In this document: piece by piece, positions 1-8,447 of the stretch
Layout of the letters: each line of letters starts with the position of its first letter
How positions within the stretch are numbered: position 1 is the first letter of the stretch
Origin: Streptomyces montanisoli
GTDB taxonomy: Bacteria; Actinomycetota; Actinomycetes; Streptomycetales; Streptomycetaceae
Assembly (NCBI RefSeq): GCF_017813245.1
Contig: NZ_JAGIQL010000032.1
Span: 1 to 54,065, forward strand
Direction of reading: 5' to 3'
Length of the DNA stretch: 54,065 nt
Translations under genes and position numbers: made by a program
Notes under the pieces: model-generated
Told to the model about the DNA's origin: nothing
Seen by the model: the letters and a program-made list of their open reading frames with translations, nothing else
Databases searched by the model: none

Positions 1-126
1 GCGCCTGCACGGCGAGCTCGGACACGCGACCCCCGCCGAGCACGAGGCCGCCCACTATGCGGCCGAACCCCCTGCGTCACTCCAGAAAACCAGCTAACCC
101 ACTCTCCACAAAACCCGGGGCTTGAC
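1..126 (+). mobile_element. 3' end of an IS3-family element (transposase C-terminus and right end)
   Basis: An open frame enters from the left edge and stops at TAA 95-97. Its last 31 codons include RLHGELGHATPAEHEAAHY, which resembles the C-terminal tail of IS3-group OrfB transposases (integrase core, usually RLHGxIGHxxPAExE). After the stop, 101-126 carries a sequence ending in TTGACA that resembles the terminal inverted repeat of IS3-type elements, so the element probably ends near 126. The left part lies outside the window, so I cannot say whether the element is intact. Family assignment rests on one short conserved stretch. Confidence 0.6.
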
Positions 127-255
127 ACTTCTTTCTACACACCTGCCTTGGCACGCGTGGTCCGTCATCCCAGCGCGGCACGCTCAGCTCTCTGGGTGCC
201 GCGCGGCAGCAAGTCACGCGCAGCCTGACGAATGACCGCCCGGGGACTGGTCATG

Positions 256-291
256 CTCGGGGCTCGGCATCACTCAATGCCGAACCCCGAG
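256..291 (-). terminator. Hairpin terminator after the XRE/DUF397 pair
   Basis: Two 15-nt arms (256-270 and 277-291) pair with a single mismatch around a 6-nt loop. The hairpin sits just past the stop codon of the leftward DUF397 gene. There is no clear T-tract, as is common in high-GC actinobacteria. The rest of 127-304 shows no gene. Confidence 0.55.
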
Positions 292-304
292 TGTGTCCGC
301 GGCT

Positions 305-511
305 TCAGCCGCGCGCCGCCTGCTCCACGAAGGCGGCCCAGGCCTGCCGCCCAAGCCCCAGGACGGGTCCGCCGGACTGCTTGGAGTCCCGGACCAGCAC
401 AGCGTTGGCAACAGCGGCGACCTCAACGCACTCACCACCGTTGCCCGTGCTGTAGCTGCTCTTGAACCATGCGGCATCGCCTGTCGGCGGTTCGGTCCGC
501 TGAGCGCTCAT
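305..511 (-). CDS. DUF397 domain-containing protein
   Basis: This 68-residue protein contains the DUF397 hallmarks: W-F-K-S-S-Y-S near the N-terminus, a GGECVEVA segment, V-x-V-R-D-S-K, and the ending GLGRQAWAAFV. DUF397 proteins in actinomycetes are usually encoded beside a large XRE-type regulator and are thought to act with it in developmental or stress control; the molecular role is poorly defined. The start is the ATG at 511-509, which overlaps the TGA of the upstream XRE gene (ATGA), so the two genes are translationally coupled. A longer in-frame start at 538 lies inside the XRE gene and is less likely. Confidence 0.85.
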   Translation of the reverse strand: MSAQRTEPPTGDAAWFKSSYSTGNGGECVEVAAVANAVLVRDSKQSGGPVLGLGRQAWAAFVEQAARG

Positions 512-1377
512 GCCTCTCCCATCAGTTGCACTATGCACGCTGCCGACTCGCTCGGGGTCAGCGCTTGTGACCGGAGGATGCCATAACGCGCTTCAAGCGT
601 GCGTACGTGCGTCGGGTCTGTGTGGAGACGGCTATGATCCTGCACTTCGGCGTAGGCAATCCGTTGCCCGTCACTTGTATCGATCAAGGTGAAGGGACCT
701 CCGAGCGCACCGTGATCACGACGCGCGGTCGGCATGACCTGGATCTCCACACTCCGTGACTGGCCGAGGAGCAGGATCTGCTCCAGTGTCTCGCGAAGGA
801 CTTGGACTCCCCCCAACGGCCGTCTGAGCACGGCCTCTTCAATTACAAAGCTCATCAGCGGAGCCGGCTGACGGTTGAAGAGCTCCTGTCGCTGCAGGCG
901 CGCCTGGAGTCCCTGCTCGATCACCTCGTCGCTCAGCAGCGGCCGTTCCATGTGGAAGACAGCCCGGGCGTACGACTCAGTCTGCAAGAGTCCAGGGACG
1001 GCGTACACGGCGTACACGTTCAGAACCGAAGCCTCCGCCTCCAGCCGAACGGCGTCGCGGAAGAACAGGGGAAACCGCGCCCGAGCGACCTCCTCCTTCA
1101 TCGCCGTCAGTAGACCACCCGCATCCAGCACCTCGTCCGCCTGCTGGATGAACCGTGGCTGCGGGACGCGCCGTCCCTGCTCGTACGAGGCGATGGTGTC
1201 CGCCGAGTACCCGACCCGTCTGCCGAGTTCTGCCCGCTCCATGCCCGCCCGCGTCCGCAGCAGCTTTAACTGCCGTCCAAACGCGCCGATCAGCCCCCTG
1301 GCCGACTCCTCCTCGCTGCGCCGTTGCCCCGGCACCTCGGCGTCGACTCCGCTCTCACTCTCACTCTCGTCCAGCAC
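508..1377 (-). CDS. XRE-family regulator with HTH and DUF5753 domain
   Basis: A helix-turn-helix of XRE type occupies the first third (LKLLRTRAGMERAELGRRVG, then SYEQGRR). It is followed by a DUF5753 effector-like domain with the typical YAVPGLLQTESYARAVF, QEL and GGPFTLID segments. Such proteins are abundant in Streptomyces and pair with DUF397 proteins. I chose the GTG at 1377 because a GAGG lies a few bases upstream; an ATG at 1422 would add 15 residues without a ribosome-binding site. It is divergent from the ATP-binding protein at 1504, so the 126-bp gap probably holds both promoters. What it controls cannot be told from sequence. Confidence 0.85.
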   Translation of the reverse strand: MLDESESESGVDAEVPGQRRSEEESARGLIGAFGRQLKLLRTRAGMERAELGRRVGYSADTIASYEQGRRVPQPRFIQQADEVLDAGGLLTAMKEEVARARFPLFFRDAVRLEAEASVLNVYAVYAVPGLLQTESYARAVFHMERPLLSDEVIEQGLQARLQRQELFNRQPAPLMSFVIEEAVLRRPLGGVQVLRETLEQILLLGQSRSVEIQVMPTARRDHGALGGPFTLIDTSDGQRIAYAEVQDHSRLHTDPTHVRTLEARYGILRSQALTPSESAACIVQLMGEA

Positions 1378-1503
1378 CGCACACCTCGCTTCCCGCCCAC
1401 CCGGCCGTACCGTCCCGTACATGGCGTGCGCCCCCGCGTACTCCCCATCGCGTCAGCGCGTCACCACTGGTCACGGTATGACACAACTCACCACGCTGTG
1501 TGC

Positions 1504-2046
1504 ATGGATCTCACAGAACAACCCGCACCGGCGACACCCGCGACCCCGGCGGCCCCCGCCCGCTCCTGCTTCACCCTCTGTTTCAGCTCGACGCCCCGAG
1601 GCGCGCGCCTCGCCCGTCGGCTCTGTGGGGAGCGGCTCGACTCCTGGGGCGTGCCGTACGGCAGCGAGGCGCACGACACGCTGAGCCTGCTCGTCGCCGA
1701 ACTCGGCGCCAACGCCATCACCCACGGCCGCGTCGCCGGACGCGACTTCCGCGTCCGGCTCCTCGCGCTCTCCGCGCCCAATGCCTCGCCTCTCACCATC
1801 CGCGTGGAGGTCACCGACACGCGAGGCGACAAGCTTCCCGCGCCCGCCGCCGACGCTGCCGCCGTCTGCCCCGCCCGTACCGGCGGACGCGGCCTGCTCC
1901 TCGTCGCGGCCCTCGCCGACCGCTGGGGCTGCGACCCGCGCCCGGATGGGCCGGGAAAGACGGTCTGGGTCGAGTACACGGTGCACGCGGGCACGACGGA
2001 TGCGGGCACGGTGGCTCGATCCCGTCCGTACGCCGCGCCGTCGTAG
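1504..2046 (+). CDS. ATP-binding protein of the RsbW/anti-sigma (HATPase_c_2) type
   Basis: The 180-residue protein has the GHKL N-box pattern (LLVAELGANAITHG) and a glycine-rich G-box (GGRGLLLVAALADRWG), as in RsbW/SpoIIAB-like proteins. Single-domain proteins of this type are very common in Streptomyces and often lie next to XRE/DUF397 pairs. Their partners may be sigma factors or anti-anti-sigma factors, and kinase activity is often undemonstrated. Start ATG 1504 is chosen because the upstream in-frame extension is low in conservation features and overlaps the regulator on the other strand. It could be cotranscribed with the Ser/Thr kinase 102 bp downstream. Confidence 0.8.
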   Translation: MDLTEQPAPATPATPAAPARSCFTLCFSSTPRGARLARRLCGERLDSWGVPYGSEAHDTLSLLVAELGANAITHGRVAGRDFRVRLLALSAPNASPLTIRVEVTDTRGDKLPAPAADAAAVCPARTGGRGLLLVAALADRWGCDPRPDGPGKTVWVEYTVHAGTTDAGTVARSRPYAAPS

Positions 2047-2148
2047 GACACGGCTGGACGCGGTGATCCGTTTCCGGGGAAACTGGCCGCTACCAACGGG
2101 GCTCGAGGGACGAGCGAGCGCCAGTGCCAGGACGCGGGGCGGGGACAG

Positions 2149-3756
2149 GTGCCGGACAGACCGATCGCGGGCCGCTACGAACTGCTGGAGCAGCTCGGCA
2201 ACGGTGGCATGGGCGATGTGTGGCGAGGCTACGACGCGGTGCTTGACCGGCCCGTCGCCGTGAAGCGGATCCGGCCTCAGACCGTCGCCGCCACGCCCCA
2301 GTTGGCCGAGGAGCTGGAGCGGCGCTTCCGGCGCGAGGCACGGATCACCGCGCGCATCCAGCACCCCGGTGTGCCGCAGGTGTACGACGCGGTGCTCGAC
2401 GAGTCTTACGAGCAGCTGTTCCTCGTGATGGAGCTGGTCGACGGCGTACCGCTGAGCGCGTACGTGCACCCGGACCGTCTCCTCCCCACCGCCTGGGCGG
2501 TGGCCGTGGCGGCGCAGGTCGCGACCGTCCTGTCGTACGCGCACGACGTGCCTGTGGTGCACCGCGACCTGAAGCCGTCCAACATCCTCGTCGCACGCGA
2601 CGGCACGGTGAAGGTCCTCGACTTCGGGATCGCGGCGATCCTGCGGACGGACGTCACCAAGCTCACCGCGACCGGCAACCCGGTCGGGACGCACCAATAT
2701 ATGGCGCCGGAACAGGTGCGTGGCGGTCGGGTGACACCGCGCACCGACCTGTACGCGCTCGGCTGCATGCTGCACGAACTGCTCTGCGGGCGGCCCCTGT
2801 TCCAAGGGGACAGCGAGTGGCAGCTGATGATGCAGCAGGTCAATGCCGCCCCGACTCCTCTGCGCGAGCTGCGTGCCGACGTGCCGGAGGCCATGGAGGA
2901 ACTCGTCCTGCACCTGCTGCGCAAGGCCCCTGAGGCGCGGCCGGTGGATGTGCAGGAGGTGTACGAGCGGCTGCGGCCGTTTCTGCCGCCGCCCGGCGAG
3001 GAGGCCGTGCCGGAGGGGTCGGAACCCGCCGGTTTCCCCGATCCCACCGCGATCTTCCGCCGCCCCTACGCGCCCCGCTCCCGTGCCAGCACCGCGAGCG
3101 CGCGCCCTGCGGAGCCGGGCGCAGTGCCTGACGCGCTGCCTGCCCTCCACTCGGCCGAACGTGAGGCGCTGCGGGAGCAGATCCGCGAGGTGCACGCGCA
3201 CTACCGCGCCCTCATGGAGGAGGAGCGCTACACGCAGGCTGCCGAGGTGGCGGGCGAGATGATCGAGCCGGCGGCGCACGCCCTCGGCTCGGACAGCAAG
3301 GCGGTCCTCGGGCTGCGCATGCGCCGGGCGGTCAGCCGCCAGCTCGCCGGTGACCATCGTGCCGCACTGCCAGAGTTCGAGGCGCTGGCCGACGCCTACG
3401 CGCGCGTGAGCGGGCGGGGCAGCGAGCAGGCACTGGAAAGCCGCGCCCAGGCGGCGCGTTGCCATGGTGAACTCGGCCAGGTGACGGAGGCGCTGGCCGG
3501 GCTGAACGCCGTGCTGGAGACCGTACGCGCCGCCGACGGCGACGTGAGCGAGAACGCGGTGGAGCTGCGCCGGGACATCGGCATGCTGCTGCTCGCGCAG
3601 GGCCGGACGGCAGAGGCGTATGACGTGCTGGAGCCGCTGCACGCGGACCTGTGCCTGGTGTTCGGCCCGGACGACGAACTCTCCACCGAGGTGGCCGAGA
3701 CCCTGGCCGTGATCCGTCTCGATCTGGACGGCGGCGGCTCCGACGTCTCGCCCTGA
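2149..3756 (+). CDS. Soluble serine/threonine protein kinase with C-terminal TPR-like region
   Basis: A GTG-started 535-residue protein. The kinase domain spans about residues 8-280: glycine loop GNGGMG (18-23), invariant Lys39 in VAVK, catalytic HRDLKPSN (Asp140), DFG (158-160), and GTHQYMAPEQ in the activation segment. It is an RD-type Hanks kinase. No transmembrane helix or PASTA repeat is visible. Instead, after a Pro/Ala-rich linker, residues ~330-530 are helical and repeat-like (for example YTQAAEVAGEMIEPAAHALG and HGELGQVTEALAGLNAVLE), matching TPR-type scaffolds found on cytosolic actinobacterial kinases. Substrates are unknown; the neighbouring RsbW-like protein is a possible partner. 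Confidence 0.9.
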   Translation: MPDRPIAGRYELLEQLGNGGMGDVWRGYDAVLDRPVAVKRIRPQTVAATPQLAEELERRFRREARITARIQHPGVPQVYDAVLDESYEQLFLVMELVDGVPLSAYVHPDRLLPTAWAVAVAAQVATVLSYAHDVPVVHRDLKPSNILVARDGTVKVLDFGIAAILRTDVTKLTATGNPVGTHQYMAPEQVRGGRVTPRTDLYALGCMLHELLCGRPLFQGDSEWQLMMQQVNAAPTPLRELRADVPEAMEELVLHLLRKAPEARPVDVQEVYERLRPFLPPPGEEAVPEGSEPAGFPDPTAIFRRPYAPRSRASTASARPAEPGAVPDALPALHSAEREALREQIREVHAHYRALMEEERYTQAAEVAGEMIEPAAHALGSDSKAVLGLRMRRAVSRQLAGDHRAALPEFEALADAYARVSGRGSEQALESRAQAARCHGELGQVTEALAGLNAVLETVRAADGDVSENAVELRRDIGMLLLAQGRTAEAYDVLEPLHADLCLVFGPDDELSTEVAETLAVIRLDLDGGGSDVSP

Positions 3757-3947
3757 CTCCGCTGTTCTTCCAGCCCACTACCCCACGGGCGTAGGGCGGC
3801 GCCCGGGCTTCTCGATGCCCCGTCAGGCACGCCGGCAGACAGCTCACCTCGGCTCGCTCTCTTCATCCACCTTGGGTGACACCGCACGCCCACGCATGCC
3901 CCCATGCAAGCCACTGTCTAATCGCCACCCTCGCCGAGGGTATTAGT

Positions 3948-3961
3948 TGACAACGCTTTCA
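3948..3961. promoter_or_regulatory. LacI/GalR-type operator-like palindrome
   Basis: TGACAACGCTTTCA matches the LacI-family/cre-type pattern TGWNANCGNTNWCA at every fixed position, with the central CG. It lies in the 395-bp stretch (3757-4151) between the kinase and the broken ATPase, where I see no other gene. A near copy stands at 11268. No sugar-use operon adjoins either copy, so the function is unclear and the site may be a relic. Confidence 0.35.
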
Positions 3962-4151
3962 CTCACGAAGTCGGGGTTTGATGATTCCGAAGATGCCTGG
4001 GGCGCCTGAAGCGCTCGTTCACCGCATGCACGGCGAAACCCAGTGCCAACGCGTCGACCTGTCGACGCCGTGCCGGACAGCACGATCTCCGGCCCAAGAC
4101 CCGTTCCCGACCGCTCGGGACACTCCGCACTGTCCTACGTCAGGAAAAGCC

Positions 4152-4448
4152 GTGAAGATCAAGCGCGTCGACATCGAGAACTTCTGCTGCCTGCGCGGTC
4201 TCGACGTCTCCTCGACTCCTTCACCTCGCTCATCGGCCCGACGGGCGTCGGCAAGTCCACCGTCCTCCGCGCCCTGGACCGGTTCTTCAACGGCGAGAAG
4301 GGGGGGCAACCTCGGTGAGGAGGACGCTCATTCGGCATCGGAGACCAAGCGGATCCGCGTGGAGGTCGAGTTCGACGGGCTCACCACCTCCGACCGTGCC
4401 GCGCCCGGCCACTACGTGCCTGGAGGCGTCGAGATCCTGAGCATTTGA
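4152..4448 (+). pseudogene. Truncated, frameshifted AAA/OLD-family ATPase
   Basis: Reading from GTG 4152 gives VKIKRVDIENFCCLRGLDVS, the N-terminal beta-strand pattern of AAA_15/OLD-type ATPases. A one-base loss near 4211 shifts the frame. The next frame gives FTSLIGPTGVGKSTVLRALD, a clear Walker A (GPTGVGKS). An extra G in a six-G run near 4301-4306 shifts back, and the original frame continues as SETKRIRVEVEFDGLTT before a stop at 4446-4448. Only about 100 residues remain of a family that normally exceeds 400, so it is a remnant even if both indels were sequencing errors. OLD-type ATPases often belong to phage-defence nucleases. The following 4449-4616 holds no gene. Confidence 0.75.
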
Positions 4449-4616
4449 CGCATGTGGGAGCGAGCTCCATGGCGCTGTGAGACCTCCCGGGCGTAGTCCG
4501 GGCGCAGGTGGTGGCAGTTTTCCGCTCAGGCCGGGAACGAGGAAGGTGGATAACGGTGGTGGGTCCTGGGGGTGTTACGTTGCCCTCATCTGTATCAGCA
4601 ATGAAGGGGTAGGCAG

Positions 4617-5114
4617 TTGGGCAGGCTCTTGGACGTGTTCGAGACCACGGTCCACCCGAATTATCGCCGGTTTGGGCTGGTCGACACCAGCGTGGACACG
4701 TATACCCCGAATGTGGACTTTTCGGAGTGGTTGCTCTCGGCTCCCGGCATGGTCTATCTGCAGGTCCCGTCCGAGGTCATCCGGGCCCCTGTGCGGTTGG
4801 AGAGCTGGTCCACCGAGCCGGCGCCAGGGCCGGGTCCCTGGTCGGGCCAGGCCGAGGTGGAGGTTGAACTTCCCACGGCCGAGCTCGGGATTGAGGTCAT
4901 CACCAGCGGGATGGACCCGATCCCCCTGATCCTGCCGTCACCCGGGACGTACAAAATGCGCTGGCACTGGGTGTTCAACCGTGAGAACGGCCCGTTCACC
5001 TCACCGCTCATCCCGTCCCCAGGCCCGGTGGAGACACCACTCGGACGTGAAGAAGAACTCGACGGTGAGGACCAGTACTGCCTTGTGCAGATCTGGCGCA
5101 TCAGTCAGACGTGA
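4617..5114 (+). CDS. Hypothetical protein, possible ComJ/Nin-like nuclease inhibitor
   Basis: A 165-residue acidic, beta-rich protein with no signal peptide or membrane helix. The TTG start at 4617 is preceded by AAGGGG at good spacing. I do not recognise the family with certainty. The stretch GIEVITSGMDPIPLILP followed by SPGTYKMRWHWVF resembles, in pattern and position, the GIHIESI...FDLPKGDYQLTCW region of Bacillus ComJ (Nin), the inhibitor of the NucA nuclease. The gene is convergent with a secreted protein that ends in a NucA/NucB-type domain, and a perfect hairpin separates them, so an immunity role is a reasonable inference. The similarity is judged by eye only. Confidence 0.6.
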   Translation: MGRLLDVFETTVHPNYRRFGLVDTSVDTYTPNVDFSEWLLSAPGMVYLQVPSEVIRAPVRLESWSTEPAPGPGPWSGQAEVEVELPTAELGIEVITSGMDPIPLILPSPGTYKMRWHWVFNRENGPFTSPLIPSPGPVETPLGREEELDGEDQYCLVQIWRISQT

Positions 5115-5118
5115 CACA

Positions 5119-5148
5119 CTGCGGGCCGCCCCTGAGGGCGGCCCGCAG
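5119..5148. terminator. Bidirectional terminator between convergent genes
   Basis: Perfect 13-bp GC-rich stem (5119-5131 with 5136-5148) and a CTGA loop, placed between the 3' ends of the 4617 gene (+) and the large secreted-protein gene (-). It would serve both. Confidence 0.8.
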
Positions 5149-5177
5149 CCCGTCTAGACCGCCTTCGCGGATCTCAG

Positions 5178-8100
5178 TCAGTCACCGATGGTGACGATGA
5201 ATGGGTCCCAATTCAGGATGCGGTCGTTCTCGTACCAGGCGCCGAGTCGGCCGCCTGCCTCCTGGTTCTCCACCGAGTCGATGAAGCGTAGCGAGACATC
5301 GCCCTTGTACTGATCGCCTTCGTACTTGTACCGCGCGGCGCCTTCGGTGGTGGAGGCGAAGGGGTATTCGTCGCAGTCGAGCCCGTCCGCAGGGCCACCA
5401 GGTACGGCGTCGCTCTTGCACAGAGAGCTGACCACAGCACGGTTGGCGTCCTTGCGCGCCCGGGCGATGGATCCGGGGACCCCGGCGATACGGTGCAGAG
5501 GGTCGAGCGCTGACCCACCGGGCAGCTTCTTCCCGTCCTTCTTCGGGTACGTGCTGTCCGGGTCCTTGCGGGCCTCGTCGATGTGGTTGGCGACTGCGGC
5601 CACGCCCAGGTACGGCTCCTGTGTGCCGTTGCCCGCGTTGCTGGTGTCGCTCTTGTCGTATCGGAACGCGGGTGTGGCGTCGGGGAAGACCGAACCGAGA
5701 GGGGCCCGCCGGTTGTACACGGCGCTGTCGAAGCGGATTTCGCCCTGCTCGCCCTCGGTCGGCAGGACCTGGCCGTAGCCGGGGATCGTGAACTTGAGGA
5801 CCGGCTTGAACAGGCCCGTGGCAATCTGCTCATCGTCGGCGATGTCCGGCAGCTTCGGCGTACTCGACCACAGGTCGAACTGGGTGTCCCCGTCGGCGTC
5901 CCATCCGGCGGCGGTATCGGTGCGACCGTCATGGATTCCGTTGTCGCAGGCTTCTTCGTCGTTGCCGCCCCCGCCCTGCCAGGACCCTTCGCACTCCAGG
6001 GTGGCCTTCATGGACGCACCGGGCTTGTTGAAGTCTCCTTCGGCCGTCCAGACGTTGACGTTCATGTCGAAGTCGGCGTAGCGGGTGAGCTCGCTGCCGT
6101 CGAGGCCGCCTATCTTGCCCCGTCCGATCAGGGTGTTGCGCGACATGAAGAGGCCCTGGACGTAACAGCCGGGCGGCCACAGACCGCACTTGATTGCCGG
6201 CAGGAATGTCAGGGTCTCCTGGCAGTACGAGAAGCGGTTCTTGATCCAGCCGGAGTCGTTGTCCGAGTCGCTGGAGTTGTGGCATTCGGCGACGCTGCTG
6301 ATGTACTGGTACGGATCCGCCGGGTTACGGCCTCGGATGAACTTCGTACTCGGTGTGGTGTACGTGCGTTCCCAGGCGGCCTTCGGCTGCACACTCTTGG
6401 CGGTCGCCGCCTGGCCGTTCGGCTTGATCCCCAGTGCTTCCAGGTTTCCGTCGCGCTTGAAGACCTCTTCAACCTTGTCCGGGTCAGAGATCAGCGCGCG
6501 GTCGGTGATCGTGTAGGAGTCGCCGGGCTTGAGCGACGTGGGCTGGCCGGCAGCGGCGGTCTCGACGACGAATTCACGCCATGGGGACCAGTTGAGGTTG
6601 TAGTGGGTGCCGTCAAAGGCGTTGGTACGGAACTTGTAGGTCTTGCCGTCCACCAGCTGGCCGGCGGGCACCTTCACCGTTGCCCAGGTGCCGGGCTCGA
6701 CGAAGTCGGAGACCAGGACTCCTTCACCCGCAGGCGTGGTGATGGGCTTGTTGGTTTCGGCGTCGTACACCTGGAAGGTGCCGTTGACCTTGTCGCCGTC
6801 GGCGTCGGCGAACTTGTCGCGCAGCGTCGGGGTGAGTGTGTTGACACCCCATACACCGTTGTACGACGTGAACGGCGGGCCTGCCTGCTGGGCGGTACCG
6901 TCCCCGGGGCGGTAGTTGTAATTGACTGTCAGCTTCGGCTGGTTGGCGGCTGCGTTCCGGGAGTTGACGATCTTCCATGCCTTGGGCTGGTCCTCCGCGG
7001 CCCTGATTCCCATGTAGCCGCGTGTCTGCTTCGCGCTCGCCCACGTCTGGACGAGGTTCTTCACATCCGCCTTGATCCAGCCGGCGGAGGTGTCGGAGCA
7101 GCCGCGCGCGTTGCCCTTGGTCTCGGTGGATGTGGCGAACTTCTGCAGCCAGTCGGGCTGCTTCGTCCACCGAGAGGCGGAGGAGCCGGCCGTGGTGTCC
7201 CACACGTCCCAGGCATGCGCCGTGCAGTCGGTGTTGCCGGAGTGGGTGTTGTAGAACTCCACCTTCGCCGACGAAATGAGCGCGTCGGAGAAAGGCTCGG
7301 TGTTCCACGTCATCAGCGACCTGGCGACACGGGTGGTGCCGTCGGCGTTGGTGGTGCCGGGGTTGCCCCAGTCCAGCTCGGTCTGTGAGCCCAGGTCGGT
7401 GGTCTCGCCACGCTGTACGTAGGTGTCGAAGGTGTTGCCCAGCACGGAGGTCGACGGGTCGATGGTCACCGGGTAGTGCGTGGTGGGGGAGTCCAGCCAT
7501 CTGGCATCCGGGGTGACGACGAGGTCGATGTTCCCCGCCTCGTGATCGACGACCTTCATCCCGACCCGGTGCCGGTTGTCGTGCTTGCCGGAGACCTTGT
7601 CGACGTGCGCGTCCCACATCACCGGCGCCGGCATGGTGGCCTTCTTCGCGCCGGTCTTCGCATCGGTGAGCGTCACCGAGCCGTCCGCGTTCGCCTTGGC
7701 CCTCAGGCCATCGGCCTGGAGCGGCAGGGTGTAGCTGTAGCCGTCGGCGGGACGCTTGTTGAGCCGGGTGTACTGCTCGAAGCCGGTGCGGGTGGCCTCG
7801 ACTATCACATCCGCACCCGGCACGGCATCCTTGTACGTGGCGGTCGTGCCGTTCAGTTCGGGGGAGGGCAAGCCGCCCTTCCAGCGGAGGGTGACCTGCT
7901 CGCCCTCCGGGCCGTGGAGGGTGGCGAGGTCACGGGGTGCGGCGTCCTCAGCGGCCCTGACAGAGGCGGCCCGGATGCCGCCGCCCTTGGCCAGTGTCAG
8001 GTCATTGGGGTGCGCCTTGGCCTTGATGGTGCCGTCCGCCGCCGTGTGCAACGTGGCGTCGACCGCGATCCACTTGCCGTCCTTCTCGATGCGCTCGGGG

Positions 8101-8447
8101 CCGGCGGTTATCTCGGAGGTCAGCGAGCCGTTGGGGTTGGCGTAGGTGAGGTTGGTGGGTGTGGTCTCATTCGGGACCAGGATCTTTTTCCCGGTCTTCT
8201 TCGCCCGGGCCAATGCCCAGGGGATGCCGGCCTTGGAGTGCTCCGTGGCCCACTCCCGTCCCGCCTTCTCGATCTCGTTCTTCGACAGCTCTGCCGGACG
8301 TGTGGACAACGCCTTGGTGCTGCCCGCCCCGTCTGTGGCGGACGCCGCGGCAGACGGGTTTGCGGCCACCAGTGGCGCCACGGTGAGCAGCGCTACTGAC
8401 AGCACTGAGTTGCGGAGTCTTCGTTTGTATCGTCTTCCGGTGGTCAA
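5178..8447 (-). CDS. Large secreted protein with DNRLRE-like region and C-terminal NucA/NucB-type nuclease domain
   Basis: A 1,089-residue secreted protein. The TTG at 8447-8445 is preceded by AAGGAAAGG and opens a typical signal peptide: basic start (GRRYKRRLR), hydrophobic core, Ala-rich cleavage region. An ATG at 8513 would bury the signal. Residues ~60-330 resemble the N-terminal segments of Streptomyces wall-associated/RHS-like proteins. Next comes a DNRLRE-like carbohydrate-module region (YVQRGETTDLG, RSLMTWNTEPF) and a fibronectin-like stretch. The last 65 residues begin CDEYPFASTTEGA and continue to LGAWYENDRILNWDPF, the signature layout of NucA/NucB DNases. It therefore looks like an exported toxin-type or nutrient-scavenging DNase. 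No RHS YD-repeats or integral membrane segments are seen. Confidence 0.82.
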   Translation of the reverse strand: MTTGRRYKRRLRNSVLSVALLTVAPLVAANPSAAASATDGAGSTKALSTRPAELSKNEIEKAGREWATEHSKAGIPWALARAKKTGKKILVPNETTPTNLTYANPNGSLTSEITAGPERIEKDGKWIAVDATLHTAADGTIKAKAHPNDLTLAKGGGIRAASVRAAEDAAPRDLATLHGPEGEQVTLRWKGGLPSPELNGTTATYKDAVPGADVIVEATRTGFEQYTRLNKRPADGYSYTLPLQADGLRAKANADGSVTLTDAKTGAKKATMPAPVMWDAHVDKVSGKHDNRHRVGMKVVDHEAGNIDLVVTPDARWLDSPTTHYPVTIDPSTSVLGNTFDTYVQRGETTDLGSQTELDWGNPGTTNADGTTRVARSLMTWNTEPFSDALISSAKVEFYNTHSGNTDCTAHAWDVWDTTAGSSASRWTKQPDWLQKFATSTETKGNARGCSDTSAGWIKADVKNLVQTWASAKQTRGYMGIRAAEDQPKAWKIVNSRNAAANQPKLTVNYNYRPGDGTAQQAGPPFTSYNGVWGVNTLTPTLRDKFADADGDKVNGTFQVYDAETNKPITTPAGEGVLVSDFVEPGTWATVKVPAGQLVDGKTYKFRTNAFDGTHYNLNWSPWREFVVETAAAGQPTSLKPGDSYTITDRALISDPDKVEEVFKRDGNLEALGIKPNGQAATAKSVQPKAAWERTYTTPSTKFIRGRNPADPYQYISSVAECHNSSDSDNDSGWIKNRFSYCQETLTFLPAIKCGLWPPGCYVQGLFMSRNTLIGRGKIGGLDGSELTRYADFDMNVNVWTAEGDFNKPGASMKATLECEGSWQGGGGNDEEACDNGIHDGRTDTAAGWDADGDTQFDLWSSTPKLPDIADDEQIATGLFKPVLKFTIPGYGQVLPTEGEQGEIRFDSAVYNRRAPLGSVFPDATPAFRYDKSDTSNAGNGTQEPYLGVAAVANHIDEARKDPDSTYPKKDGKKLPGGSALDPLHRIAGVPGSIARARKDANRAVVSSLCKSDAVPGGPADGLDCDEYPFASTTEGAARYKYEGDQYKGDVSLRFIDSVENQEAGGRLGAWYENDRILNWDPFIVTIGD

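Noticed and set aside
5583..7388. 601-codon open frame on the plus strand across the secreted nuclease gene
   Set aside because: It lies antisense to the minus-strand gene with clear domains and signal peptide, and its translation shows no recognisable motif; GC-rich codon bias opens such frames.
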